Assembly: GCA_029168955.1 (NCBI GenBank)
Contig: JAPDOI010000195.1
Span: forward strand, 806,001-870,000
Reading direction: 5' to 3'
Length of the DNA: 64,000 nt
From: Aplectana chamaeleonis
Taxonomy: Eukaryota; Nematoda; Chromadorea; Rhabditida; Cosmocercidae
Shown here: piece by piece, positions 1 through 9,443 of the stretch
Layout of the letters: every line of letters begins with the position of its first letter
How positions within the stretch are numbered: position 1 is the stretch's first letter
The notes under the pieces: generated by a model
Told to the model about the DNA's origin: nothing
What the model saw: only the letters and a program-made list of their open reading frames with translations
Database searches by the model: none
Translations under genes and position numbers: made by a program

Positions 1-2404
1 CCATGTTGAAACAACTGCTTCTCGTTGTGCTCCGCTAGATCCTTGACAATGAGCTTTTCGGCCACCTTGGCGAAAGGTGACATCAAGCTAATAGGACGAT
101 ATCCCTTTACTGATGACTGAGGTTTGCCAGGCTTGGGTAATGGGATGACGTTGGCTGTCTTCCAGTTTTGCGGAATAGTGCAAGAGCTGAACGAAGTATT
201 AATCATATCAACGATGAGCGGAAGGATCTCAGTTGGGAGTTTCTTCAGTACAGCAGGGCAAATGCCGTCCGGACCGACAGCTTTGGAGTTCCGCATGTCC
301 TTTATAATCTTCTCTACTTGCGCCACAGTGTACGCTTCGGCCGTGCTCATGAGCGGGAGGCGGCACAGCTCTCTTACTGTCACTCTATTTTGCGGACCTC
401 GCCTTGTACTCGTGACAAAGAAACTTTACCGAGAGAGTAGGCGGCTTCTTTTCCTGACTTGAAAACGTTATTACCGAACTCAATAGTGGAGATGGTGGCT
501 GGCAAGCTCTTTCCCGATAGTTTCCGAAGCACCTTCCAAGTAGCTCCACTGTCCGTCTTGAAATTCAACTGTTCTGTGAATTTTTCCCACTGTTCTCTCT
601 TGTGCTGGTCGAGATCTTTTCTGATCTCACCATCCAGCTGAATGACGACAGGGTCTAGGTGGTCAACTGCTCTTCTGGCATCTCTAGTCCTGATTTTCTG
701 AAGAATTTCTCTGGTGACGTTTGGATAGAACGTCTTAACTCGGCCAACAGGAATAGCCGCCTTCATGGCCCTGCGAATTGCATCAGATAAGTGATGCTCC
801 TTCTGGTGCACATTGCCATTCCACGGGTAGTCAGCCGCTAGGCGTAGCGCAACCTCACTGAACAGGCACCAGTCTGCTTGGCCTAAATTGAGATAAGAAC
901 GTTGACGAACACCAGAATAAGGAGCAAGAGAATTCGAGAGATCGATGTGCACAAAGACGGGAACATGATCACTAGACAGGGTTGTTGAGGTAGACCATGA
1001 GCAGGCGTTGGAAAGGTTGGAAGAGACAAGAGTTATGTCTGGGCTAGAAGATCGGCCGTTGGCAGGGAGACGAGTGGGCTGATCATCGTTTAAGATGACC
1101 AGATCGCACTCCTCAGCTCATTCTTCGACTTCTCCTCTAGCATCAGAACCAAGGGACGAGCAGAAGGTGTGGGCATTAAAGTCGCCCGCGAAAACAACTG
1201 ATGATGAGAGGGAATAATCGTTGAGTTGTTTGAGAAGAGGAATGGGATTGTAGGAGGAGGGGCATGAGGTGGTAGGGGGAATATAGATGTTAAACAGAGA
1301 AAGGGGAGTTTTAAGGGGGAGATGGATTGAAAGGTACTCGAGAGTACCTTCCGTGAGGGTGTTTGATATGATGTGGGAGGGGAGAGAAGATAAAACAAAG
1401 GTTGAAACTCCTCCGCCAAGAGCTGACCTTGGAGCATGGAAGGCAGTGTAGCCCGGGATATTAGGATGAGGATAGGTAGGGGATGGAGAGAGCTTGGTTT
1501 CTTGAACCATGATCACGTCTGGATGGTAAGTACGTGCGAAGAGAGAGAGCTCAGAAAGTTTGGCACGAAGGCCGTTGAGATTGATATGTACAATGGAAAG
1601 GGGGCGATTTGAGGAAGAGGAATCAGAGTTGGTAGGTGAAGAGCATAAAACACAGCGAAAAGCAGAGTTATGATGCTTCACAGAGCTGAGACCCGAACAG
1701 GAGAGATGCACCCACCTTGGGTGCGGGAAGGATGGTACGAGGACATGCGACGCGTGTTGCCTCGCGGCTTACCACCATCGATTTATCGTTGCAGTCAACA
1801 CGAATAAAGTGACTGCATTATAGCTTGGGAACAGTCTTTGGATGCCAGGGGATTCGATCTTATTGTGTATAAGCCAGAAATATAGAATTCTTAGCGATCT
1901 CCAGTAGAACTTACCAAGCTCACAGAAATCAGGTGGCAAAACAAGTCATTCTAAAGTTACCGATAGACGTTGGCTTCTGTGAACCCTATTTCTGTTGACT
2001 TCTTGCACTTATCTCATCATCTGAGTGGTAGGCAAGTTTCCAAGCGTCTCGTTGAAGGGAAATGGCACAATCAACGCGTGGTAGTACGCTGCGACGCGAC
2101 ACTCAGCGCATGCTTCCCGCCGCGCGCGGCGTACCATCTGACCGCCGCCCACCCACCTTTGGCATCCGAAGCACTGGACGCTGGTATGTCTCCAGTTAAC
2201 ATCATTGCCACACGTGGCGCATAGATACTTCTGAGCGGGTCCAGGATTCCTCTCCACGCCGGCCCTTAGCAGGAGAATCCGAAGGAGAGGCGCGGCCCAC
2301 CAGCACCTCTCCCATGACAAAAACCCTCTTCGCGGAGGGGGTGACGTCGGTTTGCATAGAGGTGATCTTCTTTCCTCCACACTACCACGGCGTGAACGTA
2401 CGAC
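1..2404 (-). pseudogene. Broken 2A-PHD-endonuclease-RT ORF of element A1
   Basis: Pieces of one long ORF in shifting frames. The N-terminal piece (2404-2160) reads into LLRILLLRAGVERNPGP followed by a Cys-x2-Cys (CATC) and a second Cys pair (CFGC), the first half of a PHD zinc finger. The second half (HLSC, then CVLC) resumes at 1711 and runs into the endonuclease, with the residues INLNGLRAK, the catalytic-Glu motif VQETK and the AGDFNAH motif. The linker/RT piece ends in several frameshifts. The first ATG (2404) is out of frame with the 2A motif by one base; the copy at 56192-56636 has one extra base here and is in frame, so this copy has lost a base. In the living element the protein would nick genomic DNA and prime reverse transcription there. 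This copy cannot encode it. Confidence 0.85.
1719..2149. mobile_element. 431-bp MITE with 10-bp target duplication, inserted in A1
   Basis: The PHD-coding part of A1 is split by 431 bp flanked by the direct repeat CACCCACCTT (1709-1718 and 2150-2159). A related uninterrupted A copy near 56366 has this motif once, which confirms the pre-insertion site. The ends are imperfect inverted repeats beginning GGG and containing GATGGTACG on both sides. A 10-bp duplication with such ends fits a Mutator-like (MULE) non-autonomous element; no transposase is present. The class assignment is inference. Confidence 0.75.
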
Positions 2405-2805
2405 ATCTCGGCAACCATATGATTATTGGCCATAGATCCACTGCATTCCACAGGCCTTGACAATTTTCAGCATATACATGAATGTCTTCCCCATCAGCAT
2501 TGAAATGAGATAATTATCAGCTGCAGAAAAGCATAAATTCAATTGGAATCCTTGTCCGAAAATCCTGAAAGAAACTTTTTTCTCGCAATATTGAACAATG
2601 GTTCTGAAAGTCGTCTGACGGCAAATAAGCGGTATAAGTTTGAATTATAAATGTTATTGTTCTGAGGTGAAATAGCCTTGATTTGAATTCAGCCACGAAA
2701 TTGTAGATTAAATATGTACTCAAAACCGTCTTTTCAAAAGTTAAGCTTGAGTTTCTGTCAGGCAAGGTTTGTAATGTCCTACAAGTCATTAAATGCATCG
2801 CACGC

Positions 2806-3318
2806 GCTGAAAACCACTCCTCACGGTTTTTGAGGGGTTGAATCACTTGTTGGGCCCTCTGAGGACGTAGGTAGAGTTTTTGGGCCACCAACGCATTTTT
2901 GTGAAAATATGGGAGACGGAATGCCTCAAATTCCGTCAGAAGACGCCGGCCCTCCGACAGCCACCTGAAATCAGATGAGTAAAGAAAGTAGCTTATCATC
3001 GAATGATATGATCCTTCTCCTCTTTGAAGGAAGCCGCGGCGCAGCGATCTTACGTGACATCACACGATCGATGTTCATGATTATCATCACCTCCTCGCTT
3101 CCGTGCGTGCTATGTGTGTTCGTAGGGGCTACCTCTCAACCAGTGATCGACGATACATCAACTTCCACTCATTTAAGCTCGATCATTTGTTGATAAGGTA
3201 CTTTCTTTTCTAATTTGATGCCAGGTGGCTGTCGAAGGTCCGTTCCTTCTGAAGGAATTCGAGGCATTCGATCTCCCATATCTTCACAATAATGCGTTGG
3301 TAACCCAACAAACTCTTC
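2806..3318. repeat. Inverted-repeat element, right arm interrupted by retrotransposon A2
   Basis: The sequence 2868-2966 is repeated in inverted orientation at 3222-3318, with a spacer of about 255 bp. The right arm breaks at the 3' end of A2 and resumes after A2 at 8366-8425, where it again matches the continuation of the left arm (down to about 2806). The left arm lies in a 160-codon minus-strand open frame (2517-2999) containing EFEAFRLPY; the right arm reads EFEAFDLPY. I do not recognise the protein, and the open frame may be accidental. Confidence 0.7.
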
Positions 3319-3345
3319 TTCTTTGCAGTCGCGAAGAGAGTATTG

Positions 3346-6240
3346 CTATAGGTTCAGAAACTGGGCGACCAGCGTTGGATTCGTCCAAAGGTCTATTGTG
3401 GTCAGTGTTGTGGGGTTTTTTTTTGGACAGTTGAATAAGTGTAGGGTATTGTGATCAGGACCACCACAGTCCGGGCAAACGTCGGGAGCGGTACTGTCGG
3501 TCCTGTTCACATAGGACTTCAGGAACGTTGAGCGCTCACTGCTCAACGAGGCTAGAGTGCATCTGGCACGTCTACTAAGCTGAGACTCAGACTCGGAAAC
3601 TCGAGGCGGCACAGTACCTAGAATATGATTAACAGCCGTTATTTCCAGATACCCTCGGACAAACTGGGTGTGCTCCTCGCGCGACAGACGGAGGCATTGT
3701 TTTTGTGAATCTTGCCATCTCTGCAGGTTGACCTTATCTGGAGCATCGTCAAAAGGTTTTCTGATGCCTCTCTCTCTTACAGGCTCAAGTACTCTCCAAG
3801 ATGGGTGGTTGGGCTGCTTGACGATGTTAATATACAGCTGCTGGGCCTGGAGCTGACAGTGCTCCTTCATAGTCAGCACCCGGGTCTCGGCGTGAAAATG
3901 CTAGACTGGCGAACTCCTAGCGCACCCGGTGGCGATTCGAAGAGCAGCATTTTGTACTCGCTGCATCCCAGTCTAGGATGAGTCCGACTCTAAGTGCTGC
4001 CAAACTGGTGCCGCATACTCTAGGGCGGGCTGCAGTATAGCCTTATTACGTGGTCAGAATAGTTTCCTTACTGCTGCGCCATGATGTACCTCCCAGTGCC
4101 CTTAGCACATTGAGCTTAGCTTTTACAATCGCCTTCTTTTGCTCGGTGCTCTTGTGAAACTTCGGCGACGGATCGAGTATAAGGCCGAGTAGTTCGACGA
4201 AGCGAGCAGCAAGCAGGCGTTCACCACCCCAGCTGACATCGGGATGGGCGCTTTGCTCTTTGGGGTCCGTTGTGAAAACTGATACTGAAGACTTGGCAGC
4301 TGAGACCCTGAGCATCTTGTTATCGAAATAGCTTTTCAAATCAATCAGGTGCTCGTTGATCTTGCTCGCGGCCACTTGTATGTCGCGGCTTTGGCACATG
4401 ATAGTCATATCGTCAGCATAGGCGACAACTTTAATGTCCTGGGGAGGTCCCGGAATGTCCTCTAAGTACAGATTGAACAGAGTGCGCGATAAGACTCCGC
4501 TTTGCGGAACACCGGAAGCTATGAGGATATTTTTAGAAACATGATTTTGAAACATAACTTTTGCTCGACGGCCTTTGACGAATGCTGTTATGCAACGCTT
4601 CTGCCGCGGTGGAATAGAGGTCTTCAGTATGTTATCCGATAGAATACCTAGGTTAACACTGTCGAATGCCTTTGTCATGTCCAGGGCTACAGCAACGGTC
4701 CTGAAGGGCTTTTTCTTGTTGAAGCCGTCGGTGGCATAGCCAACGATTTCTAAAAGCGCCGTCGCGGTGGAATGTGGCCTCCTGAAGCCGTGCTGGTGAT
4801 GCTGTTTCTCATTAGGTTGAGCCAAGTCATTGACGATGACCTTTTCAGCAATCTTAGCTAGAGGTGGCAAAAGGCTTATGGGCCTGTATCCTTTCGCTGA
4901 CAGCGATTTACCGGGCTTAGGCAGAGGAATGGCATTTGCTGTTTTCCAGTCTTGTGGCAATGTGCAGGTTCGGAATGATGTGTTCATTAAATCGGTGAGC
5001 AGCGAGAGAAATTCACTTGGGGAGCTTCTCTAGGACTGCTGGACAGATTCCGTCAGGTCCAATGGCTTTGGAATTACGCATTTCCTTAATAATCGTCTCC
5101 ACCTGCGTAGGAGTGAAGACATCAGCCGTGCTCATAAGGGGAAGGCGGCACAGCTCCCTTACTGTCACTCGATTTCGCGGGCCTCGCTTCGCACATGTTA
5201 TGAAGAAACATTTGCGCAAAGCGTAAGTGGCATCTTGTCCTGACTTGAATACATTGTCCTTGAACTCGATAGTAGATACGGTGACGGGTGTGGCTTTTCC
5301 GGAGAGTTTTCTCAGGATTTTCCATGTCGCAGAACCATCTGCCTTGAAGTTCAATTTTTCAGTGAACTTCTGCCACTCGTCTTTCTTGTGCCTGTCCAAG
5401 TCTTTTCTTATCTCGTCGTCAACCTGAGTGACCTCCGGGTCCAGATGTTTGGCAGATCTCTTTTCATCTCTTGTCCTGATTCTCTGTAGTATCTCTTTGT
5501 TGACATTAGGGTAGAAGGTTTTCACACGTCCTTCAGGTATGGCTGCTTTCATAGCCTTCCGGATAGCGTCAGATATGTGACGCTCTTTCTGGTGCACATC
5601 GCCATTCCATGGATATTCAACCGCTCGGTGGAGTGCAACCTCTCTGAATAGGCTCCAGTCTGCAAGGCCTAAATTGAGATAAGAACGGTGACGAATATCA
5701 GAATAAGGGGCTAGAGAATTTGGGAGATCGATATGGACGAAAATGGGAATGTGATCACTAGACAGAGTTGTAGAAGTGGACCACGAGCAAGCACTAGAGA
5801 GATTGGAAGAGACGAGCGAAATGTCTGGGCTGGAAGATTGGCCGTTGGCAGGGAGGCGAGTGGGCTGATTATCGTTTAGGATAACCAGGTCGCACTCCTC
5901 CGCCCATTCTTCGATGTCTACTCCTCTAACATCGGAATCACGTGAAGAGCAAAAGGTATCAGCATTGAAGTCGCCCGCGAAGACGACTGAGGGGGAGAGG
6001 GCGCTGTCATTGAGCTGCTTTAGAAGAGGGATAGGATTATAGGTTGGGGGACAAGATGTAGTAGGGGGAATAGATGTTGAAGAGAAATAGGGGAGTTTTG
6101 AGTGGGAGGTGGATGGGTACGTACTCGAGAGTACCGTCCTTAGGGACATTGGGAATTGGGTGAGAAGGAAGAGTGGATAGTACAAAAGTAGAAACTCCTC
6201 TACCGAGAGACGATCTTGGAGCATGGTATGAAGTGTACGA
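3346..6240 (-). pseudogene. Endonuclease-RT pseudogene of A2
   Basis: Three large open pieces on the minus strand form one interrupted EN-RT. Piece one (6240-5013) has the endonuclease motifs AGDFNADT, SPDISLV and the catalytic SDHIPI, then the linker, ending in the motif IGPDGICPAVL. Piece two (4987-4046) is the RT core: YRPISLLPPLAKIAEK, the palm Asp in VALDMTKAFDSV, SGVPQSGVLS (the usual PQGGVLS with one change) and the active site YADDMTIM. Piece three (3879-3346) is the C-terminal domain, with a Cys-Cys-His-Cys knuckle (CPDCGG, then H and C about 10 residues on) and the end FLNL. Frameshifts near 5000 and 3900-4040 break the frame. The SDH and YADD residues survive, so this copy decayed recently or is close to an active source. 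Confidence 0.88.
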
Positions 6241-6261
6241 GAGCTGTGCTGCCTCCCGCGT

Positions 6262-8120
6262 ATGAGCACGGCCGAAGCGTTCACTACGACGCAAGTTGAG
6301 AAGGTTATAAAGGATATGCGGAACTCTAAAGCTGTTGGTCCCGACGGAATATGCCCTGCTGTCTTGAAGAAATTATTGAGTGAAATCCTTTCGCTTCTCA
6401 CTGACTTGATAAACACCTCGTTCAGTTCGTGCACTATCCCGCAAAATTGGAAAATAGCTAACGTCGTGCCGCTGCCCAAGCCTGGCAAGCCTCAGTCAAG
6501 GTATATCGCCCCATTAGTTCGCTGTCTTCATTTGCGATAGTAGCCGAAAGTTGATTGTGAAGGACCTTGCAGAGCACAACGATAAACAGGTGTTTCAGCA
6601 CGGATTCAGAAAGCTGCATTCCACCACGACAGCTCTGCTGGAAATTACTAGCTTTGCCATTGATGGGTTCAATGCCGAGAAGCCATAGAGAACTGTGGCC
6701 ATAGCCGTAGATCTCACCAAGGCATTCGACACAGTAAACCATGGAGTCCTGTCAAGCAACTTACTGGGGCCGGAGGCATCAACGCGCCGGGTTGGGGTAG
6801 AGGCAGGGCAGTCGGCGTCGTTGAAGATCGCAGTGCGAGGGCAGAAGATCATCTAATCAATCGTGCCCCAGCTGTGTTTTGCGCTGCTCTAGCTGCCCCG
6901 GCCTCCGAGTTGGGGCAGCTGGGGCACGATTGATTTGATGGTTTACAGAGTTCTTCAAGGGCGCTGACTGCCCTGCCCCAACCCGGTCCAATGCTGCGTT
7001 CGGCCCCTGGAATCTTCAATACCGCCGTGGCAAAAGCGCTGGATAGCGGCATTCACTAAGAGAAGTCGAGCTAGAGATATGCTCCAGAATCACGTTTCGA
7101 ATAGTATTCGTATTGCAGCTGGAGTCCCGCAGGGCGGCGTTTTATCGTCTGTACCTCGAAGACATGCCCGTCCCTCCCCAGGATATCAAGGTGGTCGCCT
7201 ATTCCGATGATATGACAATAATGGATCGGAATATACATGTGGCCGCTTCCAAGATCAATGAGTACCTGGTCACACTGAAAAGCTTTTTCGACCGCAAAAT
7301 GCTGAAGACATCTGCATCTGGTGCTCCATCCATCGCTCAAGTTTCATAAGAACCCCGAGCAGAAGTAGGCCGTCGTCAAAGCGAAGCTTAATCTGCTCAG
7401 AGCCCTGGGTGGTATACCACGGGGCAGTAGCAAGGAAACTATTATCAGCACATACAAGGCCATACTTCAGCTCGCTCTGTAGTACGCTGCACGGTTGTGG
7501 CAGCACTAGGTATCAGAAACCTCCTGGACCAAGATGCAGCGTGTACAGAATGCCGCACTTCGTATAGCTACCGGATGTGCAAGAACTTCCCCAGTCGAGC
7601 CCTTGCATGCGGAGATACGATTATTACCAGTAAAGGAGCACTGTCAGCTCCAGGCCCAACAATTATCAATGTCATAAAGCCACCCAACCACCCCGTGAGG
7701 GAGAGAGACATCAGAAAGCCATTCGCCGATTCTCCAAGCAAAGTCAATCTGCAAAGATGGCACGATTCACCGCAAGAACGACTCCGTCTGTTGCGCGAGG
7801 AGCACACACAGTTCGTACGGTGTCATCTGGAAAAGGCTGCGGTAAATTTCATCGTGGGAGTGGTGCCGCCCCGGGTCTGCACATTCGAGTCTCAACTCGA
7901 AAGGAGGGCCAGATGCACCCTGGCATCGCTGCGCTGTGGTCATTCTACTATGCTTATGGTCTACGTCAGCAAGATTGACAGCAGCAAATCGGACGTTTGC
8001 CCGGATTGTGGATGCCACGATACGGCACATTTGTTTAATTGTCCGGAGAGACCAACCACGCTGACCACATTGGACCTATGGACGAATCCATTACTGGTCG
8101 CCCAGTTCCTCAACCTCTGA
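6262..8120 (+). pseudogene. Reverse transcriptase pseudogene of A3
   Basis: The first open piece (6262-6540) has the linker/RT start with GPDGICPAVLKK and PLPKPGKP. The RT palm follows in broken frames: AVDLTKAFDTV near 6700, a foldback insertion at 6764-7010, then AAGVPQGG near 7110-7140 and a damaged active site reading AYSDDMTIM near 7200 (Ser replaces Ala of the usual YADD). About 100 bp after the active site are deleted near 7310-7330. The last piece (7497-8120) holds the C-terminal domain with CPDCGCHDTAHLFNCP, a CCHC knuckle, and the end FLNL. This copy is dead: the palm is interrupted and the active site altered. Confidence 0.82.
6764..7010. mobile_element. GC-rich foldback element inside the A3 RT
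   Basis: About 250 bp that do not belong to the RT and form a long hairpin: GGGCCGG-type sequence, GTTGGGG and AGGCAGGGCAGTC on the left recur inverted on the right, and the inner arms both contain ATCAATCGTGCCCCAGCTG in opposite orientation around 6860 and 6920. The flanks CTG/CTG may be a 3-bp target duplication. No coding capacity is seen. Confidence 0.75.
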
Positions 8121-8149
8121 CAGAACGCTCGACGTGGCTGCAAAGAAGA

Positions 8150-8365
8150 AGAAGACATCCTTGCCGCACGTGGCGCATGGGTACTTCTGAGCGTGTCCAG
8201 GATTCCTCTCCACACCGGCCTTTCGTAGGAGAATCCTTAGGAGAGCTGAGGCCAGCCAGCATCTCTCCCAAAACCCTCTTCGTGGAGGGATTGATGTCGG
8301 TTTGCACGGAGTTGATGTTGCTTCCTCCACACGGCCACGGCACGAGCTTAAGACATCTCGGCAGC
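8150..8365 (-). pseudogene. 5' end of A2 with a mutated 2A-like motif
   Basis: Minus-strand leader and 2A region separated from the rest of A2 by A3. The leader frame reads into LLRILLRKAGVERNPGH (motif at 8216-8193), so the last Pro of the 2A-like motif is His in this copy. It is followed by CATCGKDV, the first Cys pair of the PHD finger, before the junction with A3. The 5' terminal bases GCTGCCGAGATGTC abut the target duplication and define the element end. Confidence 0.8.
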
Positions 8366-8541
8366 ACAAACTCTTCCTACATTCTCAGGCTGGGCCAACC
8401 AAGTTTTATTAACTTTCAGTGAGCTTAGGCCGAGATTCGTTGGGAAGTAGTATCTCAGTGCAGTTCTCGGCGTTTATATAGTTTGGAGGGGCTGTGACGG
8501 GACACAATGGGGTGGGATGAAGGGTCGTTGGAGTCTCGGTC

Positions 8542-8933
8542 AGGGTTGAGCAGTGTTGTGACTGGTCACAACGGGGGATCGTAAAATTTTTGGAAATTTC
8601 GGGGAAAAAATGAAAATTTGTGGAGGGGTCGTAAAATTTTCGGAAGACAAATAGGATTTTTTAAAAAATTTCATGGTAAGGTAAAATCAGGCAGGAATAG
8701 TCAGTCGCGTGCGAGGTGTATGCATTTTCAACAATTTAAAAGCAGATTATATACAGAGAAGCTGTTTGAAAATTGACACTTTTTCAGACAAAATTGACAA
8801 TTAGACATAAAATAATACTTTTAAAAATTTGGTCCCAAGGGGTCGTAAAATTTTGGGATTTTTTGTTTGAAAAAAGTAAAATGGGGGGGGGTCGTAGCCA
8901 CAACAAAAATCGTCACAACGGCCTGATCAACCC
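8542..8933. repeat. GGGTTGAGCAG-ended MITE, copy 1
   Basis: Begins AGGGTTGAGCAG and ends GATCAACCC, inverted copies of one terminus. Inside are repeated short units of the form GGGGTCGTAAAATTTT separated by AT-rich DNA, all with the G-run on the same strand. Related copies lie at 12907-13208, 18896-19289 and 26308-26612. Confidence 0.7.
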
Positions 8934-9129
8934 AGGTCTCGTTTGAAGAAGGCAAAACTTGTAGAATCGGGAGCGATCGTAAAAGTTGAGACGAAATTCT
9001 CACATAGAAGGAATGAGCTCTTTCTGACAGTTCAAAATTTGTGGTCAGAAAAGGGAGTGAGTCCTAGTTTCATCGAGGATGGTACCAACGACCGGCTGGT
9101 CCTTCGGCGTAAAGTTATGACGCGCACTC

Positions 9130-9347
9130 AGGGTTGAGCAGGCCGCTAAGCCGATTTCCGGCGGAGCTGCGACCTCCTCCCCGTATACCTTTTTTTGAAT
9201 TTTCAAATTTTTTACAGTCCCCTTCCCGAAATTAAAAGTTTCTAATTTTTTAAGGGTGAAAAGGTTCAAATTTGTGGCGAAATTCGGCCAAGTTGTACGA
9301 GCCCCCCCCCCCTGATTTTTTTCTTCAATTTTTTTGTCCTGTTGCAA
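9130..9347. repeat. GGGTTGAGCAG-family element, degenerate
   Basis: Starts AGGGTTGAGCAGGCCG followed by a GGCGGAGCTGCGACC block that matches the start of the copy at 18896. The right end is not clear. Confidence 0.5.
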
Positions 9348-9443
9348 CCTCTTCCCACTACCTGTTTACTGGCGAGACACGGTCGCTTGTTTCTCTGTAT
9401 GGATCTGAGTGTTACAAATGTTCTTTGGTTTTTAAAGATTCGC

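Larger units (their letters stand above)
1..2413 (-). mobile_element. Non-LTR retrotransposon, family A copy A1, 5' part; continues past the left edge
   Basis: Read on the minus strand from 2413 this is the 5' end of an APE-type (Jockey/CR1 superfamily) element: short leader, 2A-like motif at 2260-2237, start of a PHD finger (to about 2160), then after an insertion the rest of the PHD and the endonuclease (1711 to about 960), the linker (about 950-400) and the first reverse transcriptase motifs (380-1, with PLPKPGKP near 150 and QHGF-type residues at the edge). The 5' terminus begins near the shared bases TGCCGAGATGTC that also start three other A copies in the window, so it looks like the true element end. 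By comparison with copy A2 roughly 1.5 kb of 3' sequence lies outside the window. Confidence 0.9.
6241..8150 (+). mobile_element. 5'-truncated family A retrotransposon (A3) inserted in A2
   Basis: Plus-strand A sequence begins abruptly at 6241 in the EN-RT linker and runs to the 3' tail GCTGCAAAGAAGAAGAAG near 8127-8145. It is head-to-head with the A2 endonuclease on its left and abuts the A2 5' end on its right. No target duplication is visible, and about 330 bp of A2 are missing at the site, so the insertion seems to have deleted target DNA. Confidence 0.82.
3319..8365 (-). mobile_element. Full-length family A retrotransposon (A2) with an opposite-strand A copy nested in it
   Basis: The block is flanked by the 11-bp direct repeat ACAAACTCTTC (3308-3318 and 8366-8376). 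On the minus strand it starts at 8365 with GCTGCCGAGATGTC, carries the 2A region to about 8150, resumes in the endonuclease at 6240 and runs to a 3' end at 3319 with the AAGAAG-type tail. About 330 bp covering the rest of the PHD and the start of the endonuclease are missing where the plus-strand copy A3 (6241-8150) lies. Without A3 the element would be about 3.1 kb, close to the B element (3.34 kb). Confidence 0.85.
8366..9443. other. Intergenic stretch upstream of WD40 copy 1
   Basis: Holds the end of the interrupted inverted repeat (8366-8425), two copies of the GGGTTGAGCAG element family (8542-8933 and about 9130-9347) and AT-rich DNA. I see no gene in it and no clear core promoter. Confidence 0.5.

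Noticed and set aside
2517..2999. 160-codon minus-strand frame as a gene
   Set aside because: It overlaps one arm of an inverted repeat and I find no domain; it is kept only as a repeat note.
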